A stretch of DNA of 19,261 nt. Origin: CAIOSQ01 sp044359885. Its GTDB lineage: Bacteria > Pseudomonadota > Alphaproteobacteria > CACIAM-22H2. This document shows, piece after piece, positions 15,446 through 19,261 of the stretch. Position 1 is the first letter of the stretch. Every line of letters begins with the position of its first letter. Location: assembly GCA_044359885.1 (NCBI GenBank), contig JBIKLI010000036.1, forward strand, positions 1 through 19,261, in the 5' to 3' direction. Position numbers and translations under genes: made by a program. The notes beneath the pieces were generated by a model, which was not told where the DNA came from, did no database searches, and saw only the letters and a list, made by a program, of their open reading frames with translations.

Positions 15446-16707
15446 CCGTCCATGTCTCCCGGCTTCCCAACGGTCTGACCGTCGCCAGCGACCGGATGGA
15501 TTCCGTCGAGACGGTGTCCGTGGGCGTCTATGTCGACGTCGGAACCCGTCACGAGAGCGCCGAGACCAACGGGGTCGCGCATATCCTCGAGCATATGGCC
15601 TTCAAGGGCACGACGACGCGGAACGCCCGCGACATCGCCGAGCAGATCGAGGCGGTGGGTGGCCAGATGAACGCCCATACCGGGCGCGAGCAGACCGCCT
15701 ACTACGTGAAGGTGCTGAAGGACGATCTGGCGCTGGGTGTCGAACTGATCGCCGACATCCTGCAGAACTCGGTCTTCGACCCCGAGGAACTGGAGCGCGA
15801 GCGCGGCGTGATCCTGCAGGAACTGGGGCAGGTCGAGGACACGCCCGACGACGTGATCTTCGATCGCTTCGGGGAGGTCGCCTATCCCGGCCAGGCGGTC
15901 GGCCGGCCGGTGCTGGGCAAGGCCGAGATCATCGGCTCCCTGCCGCGCCAGGCGCTGGTGGATTTTCGCGATGCTTTCTACGCCGCGCCGCGGATGGTGC
16001 TCTGCGCCGCCGGCAAGGTCGACCACGCCCGCCTGCTCGATTTGGCGGCCGCGCAATTCGGCCGTCTGCCGGCCGCGGCGCGCGAGGGACTCGTCGCGGC
16101 CCGGTGGAAGGGAGGCGAATATCGCGAGGAAGACGAACTGGAGCAGGTCCATCTGACGATCGGCTTCCCCGGCGTGTCCCATACCGACCCGGATTTCTGG
16201 TCGGCGAACGTGCTTGCGACGATCCTCGGGGGCGGGATGTCCTCGCGGCTATTCCAGGAGATCCGCGAGCGCCGCGGGCTCTGCTATGCGATCTCTGCCT
16301 GGTCGAGTTCGCTGACCGATGGCGGTCATTTCGGCGTCTATACCGGGACCGGCGCCGATGCGGTCGCGGAACTGGTCCCGGTCCTGGCCGAGGAACTGCG
16401 GACCATCGCCGCGACACCGCCGCCGGAGGTGGAGATGGGCCGGGCCCGGGCCCAGATCCGGGCCGGTCTGCTCATGGGGCTGGAGAGCACCTCGGCGCGG
16501 ATGGATGCGCTGGGCAGCCAGATCCTGACCTATGGACGGCCGCTGCCGCCGGATGAAATCGTCGCGCGGGTGGTCTCGGTCAGTGCCGCGGACGTATCGG
16601 CCGTCGGCCAACGGCTTTTCGCCGGGGCGCCGGCGATGGCGGCGATCGGGCCGCTCGCGCGTCTGGAGGGCCTGGACCAGATACGCCGGAGGCTGGCTGC
16701 CGGCTGA
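15442..16707 (+). CDS. M16-family zinc metallopeptidase (processing peptidase-like)
   Basis: 421-aa pitrilysin/insulinase-superfamily peptidase resembling the beta subunit of mitochondrial processing peptidase. The inverted zinc motif HILEH (His47, Glu50, His51) and the distal zinc ligand Glu127 in VILQEL are at the expected 76-residue spacing, so it should be catalytically active. The glycine-rich GGGMSSRLFQEIRE and RRGLCY mark the C-terminal M16 domain. Cellular substrates are unknown. The thrC-M16 arrangement recurs in alphaproteobacteria, in my recollection. It is translationally coupled to thrC by a 4-bp overlap and converges with the AlgH gene, leaving 20 bp between them. Confidence 0.95.
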   Translation: MTVHVSRLPNGLTVASDRMDSVETVSVGVYVDVGTRHESAETNGVAHILEHMAFKGTTTRNARDIAEQIEAVGGQMNAHTGREQTAYYVKVLKDDLALGVELIADILQNSVFDPEELERERGVILQELGQVEDTPDDVIFDRFGEVAYPGQAVGRPVLGKAEIIGSLPRQALVDFRDAFYAAPRMVLCAAGKVDHARLLDLAAAQFGRLPAAAREGLVAARWKGGEYREEDELEQVHLTIGFPGVSHTDPDFWSANVLATILGGGMSSRLFQEIRERRGLCYAISAWSSSLTDGGHFGVYTGTGADAVAELVPVLAEELRTIAATPPPEVEMGRARAQIRAGLLMGLESTSARMDALGSQILTYGRPLPPDEIVARVVSVSAADVSAVGQRLFAGAPAMAAIGPLARLEGLDQIRRRLAAG

Positions 16708-16727
16708 TCTGCCGGCGGCGCTCCGGA

Positions 16728-17303
16728 TCAGGCCCGTCCGGCCGTGCCCGAAAGCGAGGCCAGGGTGACGCGCAACTTGGCCAGGGCGCGTTCCCATTTG
16801 GTGTCGAGGTCCCGGTCGAAGACCAGTCCCTGGTCGGCGGGCACGTGGAGCCAGCCATTCTCGGTGATCTCGCGCTCCAGCTGGCCCGGTCCCCATCCCG
16901 AGTAGCCGAGCGCCAGGATCGAGCGGGCCGGACCTTCGCCCCGGGCCATCGCCTTGAGGATCTCGATCGTCGCGGTCAGGGCGAATCCGCGTTCGACCTT
17001 GAGCGTGTCGTCGCGCAGATAGTCGTCGGTATGCAGGACAAAGCCGCGACCTTCCTCGACCGGGCCACCGGCGAGAACGTGGAATTGCTGCGCGTCCGGG
17101 CCACGTTCGATGTCCAGCTGCTCCAGCAGATCCGGGAAAGTCAGTTTTCTGAATGGCCTGTTGATGACCAGCCCCAGCGCGCCCTCGGCGCTGTGGGCGC
17201 AGAGATAGATGACCGACCGCTCGAAACGCGGGTCGCCCATCTGGGGCATGGCCACGAGCAGTTGGCCAGCAAGCGACGCGACGGCTTTTCTTCCTCTGGG
17301 CAT
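16728..17303 (-). CDS. YqgE/AlgH family protein
   Basis: 191-aa member of the UPF0301 family, related to AlgH of Pseudomonas, where it influences alginate regulation. Family blocks are clear: LAGQLLVAMPQMGDPRF near the N-terminus, ERSVIYLCAHS, LGLVINRP, LAGGPVEEGRGFVLH, and LGYSGWGPGQLE near 135-147. Length is normal. The start codon gives the usual short N-terminal extension, though the ribosome site is weak. It is a single gene flanked by convergent M16 and divergent peroxiredoxin genes. Molecular function is not established, so the AlgH name is family-level only. Confidence 0.92.
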   Translation of the reverse strand: MPRGRKAVASLAGQLLVAMPQMGDPRFERSVIYLCAHSAEGALGLVINRPFRKLTFPDLLEQLDIERGPDAQQFHVLAGGPVEEGRGFVLHTDDYLRDDTLKVERGFALTATIEILKAMARGEGPARSILALGYSGWGPGQLEREITENGWLHVPADQGLVFDRDLDTKWERALAKLRVTLASLSGTAGRA

Positions 17304-17502
17304 CGGATTGTCCGTGTCTTGCCGGAAGCGGATTTCAGCTTACCTTAAGGGCGGCGCGCGGGCATGCGCCATCTCATGGGAGACGGCGGGACCCGCGGTC
17401 GAGGCCGGGTGGCGCGACGCGAGGCCGGAGATCGGTGCGCCCGCGACGGGCGGCCGGAGCGGCCTTTCGCGCCTCGGCATACATAAAGGGAAGGACAGAC
17501 GG

Positions 17503-17982
17503 ATGATCAAGGTTGGCGACAAGATTCCGGCCGTGAAGCTCAAGACACGCAGCCAGGGCGAGATGAAGGACCTGACGACCGACGATATCTTCGCCGGCAA
17601 GCGTGTGGCCCTGTTCTCGGTGCCCGGCGCGTTCACGCCCACCTGTTCGGCCAAGCATCTGCCAGGCTATGTCCAGCACGCCGACGCGCTGCGCGCGAAG
17701 GGCATCGACAGCATCGTCTGCCTTGCGGTCAACGACGCCTTCGTCATGGAGGCCTGGGGCAAGGACCAGCAGGTCGGCGACAAGGTCATGATGGTCGCCG
17801 ACGGAAGCGGCGATTTCGCCAAGGCGACCGGTCTGGAACTGGATCTTGTCGCCAATGGCATGGGCGTACGCAGCAAGCGGTTCTCGATGCTGGTGGAAAA
17901 CGGCGTCGTCAAGACGCTCAATCTCGAAAAGCCGGGCGCGTTCGAGGTTTCCGACGCCGCCACCATGCTGGGCCAGGCCTGA
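17503..17982 (+). CDS. Prx5-like peroxiredoxin
   Basis: 159-aa thiol peroxidase reducing peroxides and organic hydroperoxides. The active-site PGAFTPTC gives Pro41, Thr45 and the peroxidatic Cys48. A second Cys at 73 (SIVCLAVND) is a conserved non-resolving position in bacterial Prx5 proteins, and no clear resolving cysteine is seen downstream, so it probably works with glutathione or glutaredoxin. The start at 17503 has AAGGA seven bases upstream. The reading frame stays open to 17209 on this strand, but those residues are unlike the family and overlap the AlgH gene. It ends just before a strong terminator hairpin. Confidence 0.93.
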   Translation: MIKVGDKIPAVKLKTRSQGEMKDLTTDDIFAGKRVALFSVPGAFTPTCSAKHLPGYVQHADALRAKGIDSIVCLAVNDAFVMEAWGKDQQVGDKVMMVADGSGDFAKATGLELDLVANGMGVRSKRFSMLVENGVVKTLNLEKPGAFEVSDAATMLGQA

Positions 17983-18003
17983 CGCCGAACAGGTGCCACG
18001 CCA

Positions 18004-18034
18004 CGCCGCGCCCGGCCGGCTGCCGGGCGCGGCG
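18004..18034 (+). terminator. Terminator hairpin after peroxiredoxin
   Basis: A perfect 12-bp inverted repeat, CGCCGCGCCCGG (18004-18015) and CCGGGCGCGGCG (18023-18034), with a 7-base loop. It begins 21 bp after the peroxiredoxin stop and is followed by a weak TTGATT stretch. It lies 10 bp beyond the convergent usg stop, so it could act in both directions. Confidence 0.7.
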
Positions 18035-18044
18035 AACGCTTGAT

Positions 18045-18308
18045 TCAGTGAAGGGTCAGGAGATGGGCATTCAGCCGCATCTCGGCCGGCCCGACCAGCC
18101 CGACGGCGCCGACCCTGACTTCATGCAGCCTTCCGTCCAGGTTCTTTTCCCAGAAGTCGAGAAAGCGCCGCAGGACGGGAAAGCGGGGCGCAAGGTCGTA
18201 ATCCTGCCAGACATAGGTCTGTAGCAGTTTCGGATGATCGGGTAGCCGGTAGACGATCTCCGCCGTCGTCAGCCGGTAGCCCTCGAGTTGGCGTGCCAGG
18301 GTGCTCAT
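18045..18308 (-). CDS. Usg-family protein
   Basis: 87-aa small protein of the Usg family, named from a gene near trp operons in alphaproteobacteria and of unknown function. Recognised by LTTAEIVYRLPDHP, LQTYVWQDYDLAPRFPVL and FLDFWEKNLDG, ending in a family-typical VGPAEMR block. The start is well supported by GGGAGG six bases upstream. No trp genes are near: it sits alone between peroxiredoxin and groES, and the intergenic side facing groES has an AT-rich patch (18371-18398) that may hold its promoter. Confidence 0.85.
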   Translation of the reverse strand: MSTLARQLEGYRLTTAEIVYRLPDHPKLLQTYVWQDYDLAPRFPVLRRFLDFWEKNLDGRLHEVRVGAVGLVGPAEMRLNAHLLTLH

Positions 18309-18370
18309 CGCGGTCCTCCCTGCCGATTGGTGACGATGGGGCGATCATGATGCGGCGGCGAGCGTCGCGC

Positions 18371-18398
18371 AAAGATTTTTTCGTTTTAAATCAAATGG
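18371..18398. promoter_or_regulatory. AT-rich patch between usg and groES
   Basis: An AT-rich stretch in GC-rich DNA with an inverted repeat, GATTT (18374-18378) and AAATC (18388-18392). I found no convincing -35/-10 pair in either direction. It could be an UP element or a binding site for usg or groES expression. Confidence 0.25.
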
Positions 18399-18443
18399 TT
18401 GTCAGCCATTTCCCGCGAGTGCTGCCAGTGACGTTCGGCAGCG

Positions 18444-18472
18444 CTTGACTCTGGCGGTGTCAGTCCCTATCT
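18444..18472 (+). promoter_or_regulatory. Heat-shock (RpoH-type) promoter of groESL
   Basis: CTTG (18444-18447), an 18-base spacer and CCTATCT (18466-18472) match the alphaproteobacterial heat-shock promoter pattern CTTG-N17/18-CYTATNT. The same bases also read as TTGACT with a 16-base gap to CTATCT, so the housekeeping sigma factor may use it too. Transcription would start near 18479, inside the CIRCE element. Confidence 0.75.
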
Positions 18473-18475
18473 CCG

Positions 18476-18502
18476 CTGGCACTCGGCCGACGCGAGTGCT
18501 AA
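18476..18502 (+). promoter_or_regulatory. CIRCE operator (HrcA site) upstream of groES
   Basis: CTGGCACTC (18476-18484), a 9-base spacer and GAGTGCTAA (18494-18502). The consensus is TTAGCACTC-N9-GAGTGCTAA: the right arm is perfect, and the left arm differs at two of nine positions. It overlaps the expected transcription start, as HrcA-repressed groESL operons often show. Confidence 0.85.
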
Positions 18503-18552
18503 CAGCGCTCTCGATTTCTGCCCAGTCGTTGTCAATCGGAGGAAATCCAAGG

Positions 18553-18870
18553 ATGAAGTTCCGTCCCCTGCATGACCGCGTGGTCGTGCGTCGCATCGAG
18601 GAAGAGACCAAGACCGCCGGCGGGATCATTATTCCCGACACCGCCAAGGAAAAGCCGATGCAGGGCGAGGTGATCGCCGTCGGCCCGGGAGCCCGCAACG
18701 AGAAGGGCGAGATCGTCGCCCTCGACGTGAAGGCCGGCGACACGGTCCTGTTCGGCAAGTGGTCCGGCACCGAGGTGAAGCTCGATGGCCAGGAACTCCT
18801 GATCATGAAGGAGTCGGACATCATGGGCATCATCGAGGGCGCGCCCTCGCCGAAGAAGAAGGCCGCCTGA
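18553..18870 (+). CDS. groES: Co-chaperonin GroES
   Basis: 105-aa Hsp10 that caps GroEL in ATP-dependent protein folding. The family signature runs from FRPLHDRVVVRR at the N-terminus; the mobile loop ETKTAGGIIIPD contacts GroEL. VIAVGPG and LFGKWSGTEV follow. The usual core ends near MGIIE; a lysine-rich tail (GAPSPKKKAA) adds roughly nine residues. The ribosome site GGAGGA lies nine bases before ATG. It is the first gene of groESL, with the RpoH-type promoter and CIRCE operator upstream and groEL 36 bp downstream. Confidence 0.98.
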   Translation: MKFRPLHDRVVVRRIEEETKTAGGIIIPDTAKEKPMQGEVIAVGPGARNEKGEIVALDVKAGDTVLFGKWSGTEVKLDGQELLIMKESDIMGIIEGAPSPKKKAA

Positions 18871-18906
18871 GCGGTCGACGAAGCCAGACATTGAGGGATT
18901 GAAGCA

Positions 18907-19261
18907 ATGGCAGCCAAAGACGTTCGTTTCTCCGCCGATGCCCGCGCGCGTATGCTGCGCGGCGTCGACGTTCTCGCCGACGCGGTCAAGGTCACGCTGG
19001 GTCCGAAGGGCCGCAATGTCGTGATCGACAAGGCCTTCGGTGCGCCCCGCATCACCAAGGACGGCGTCACCGTCGCCAAGGAAGTCGAACTTGCCGACAA
19101 GTTCGAGAACATGGGCGCACAGATGGTCAAGGAGGTCGCGGTCAAGACCGGCGATCTCGCCGGCGACGGCACGACCACCGCGACCGTGCTTGCGCAGGCG
19201 ATCGTGCGCGAGGGTGCCAAGGCCGTCGCGGCCGGCATGAACCCGATGGACCTCAAGCGCG
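18907..19261 (+). CDS. groEL: Chaperonin GroEL (partial, 3' end outside window)
   Basis: The first 118 residues of the 60-kDa chaperonin. It opens MAAKDVRFSADARARMLRGV and shows the ATP-binding TLGPKGRNVV, ITKDGVTVAKE with the catalytic Asp equivalent to Asp52 of E. coli, and AGDGTTTATVLAQAI. The rest lies beyond the right edge. It is co-transcribed with groES after a 36-bp gap that contains GAGGGA before the ATG. Nothing in the visible part is abnormal; paralogues elsewhere in the genome cannot be excluded. Confidence 0.98.
   Translation, partial: MAAKDVRFSADARARMLRGVDVLADAVKVTLGPKGRNVVIDKAFGAPRITKDGVTVAKEVELADKFENMGAQMVKEVAVKTGDLAGDGTTTATVLAQAIVREGAKAVAAGMNPMDLKR

Noticed and set aside
16699..16716. 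GCCGGC-TGATCT-GCCGGC hairpin at the end of the M16 gene as a terminator
   Set aside because: Only 6 bp, overlaps the stop codon, has no T-tract, and GCCGGC is a common palindrome in this DNA.
17209..17502. A 98-residue N-terminal extension of the peroxiredoxin
   Set aside because: The extension overlaps the AlgH gene, has no peroxiredoxin similarity, and a strong AAGGA site precedes the ATG at 17503.
1..19261. tRNA, rRNA, CRISPR array, transposase, phage or toxin-antitoxin genes
   Set aside because: I looked for repeats, cloverleaf-like segments and the characteristic proteins and saw none that could be supported.

Overview
The window is GC-rich DNA, probably from an alphaproteobacterium (Rhodospirillales- or Rhizobiales-like). 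This rests on the strong GC3 bias with long spurious antisense frames, a Usg-family gene, a groESL operon with an alpha-type heat-shock promoter (CTTG-N18-CCTATCT) plus a CIRCE operator, and thrC translationally coupled to an M16 peptidase. No rRNA, tRNA, CRISPR array, insertion sequence or phage gene was recognised. Every gap between genes is under 250 bp.

Left part (1-7831), catabolic and accessory. A leftward operon encodes an acetamidase/formamidase, a periplasmic binding protein of the Fe3+/thiamine/phosphonate-type fold, and the start of an FbpB-like permease that runs off the left edge. Divergent from it, a rightward set encodes a YtcJ-type amidohydrolase, a CobW/G3E GTPase coupled to it by a TTGA overlap, an SDR dehydrogenase, and a COG3618 TIM-barrel hydrolase (the lactonase family).

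Middle part (7851-13952). A leftward operon of five genes runs from an AT-rich promoter island near 12.6 kb: a TauD/TfdA-type Fe(II)/2-oxoglutarate dioxygenase, a GntR/FCD regulator, a family 1 sugar-type binding protein and two CUT1 permeases. No ATPase gene is present. This operon converges on the SDR/COG3618 genes. Divergent from it lie a guanine-deaminase-like enzyme and a TauE/SafE (TSUP) membrane protein.

Right part (14048-19261), housekeeping: thrC and an M16 zinc peptidase, AlgH/YqgE, a Prx5-like peroxiredoxin with a strong terminator hairpin, a Usg-family protein, groES, and the 5' end of groEL.

The left and middle parts look like uptake-and-degradation modules: two transport systems, two amidohydrolase-superfamily enzymes, an amidase, a dehydrogenase and a dioxygenase. 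The exact substrates cannot be read from sequence. The points most worth checking are the binding protein that has Phe-Phe where iron-binding relatives have Tyr-Tyr and that shares an operon with an amidase, the amidohydrolase coupled to a CobW GTPase, and the dehydrogenase-lactonase pair facing a sugar-type transporter.
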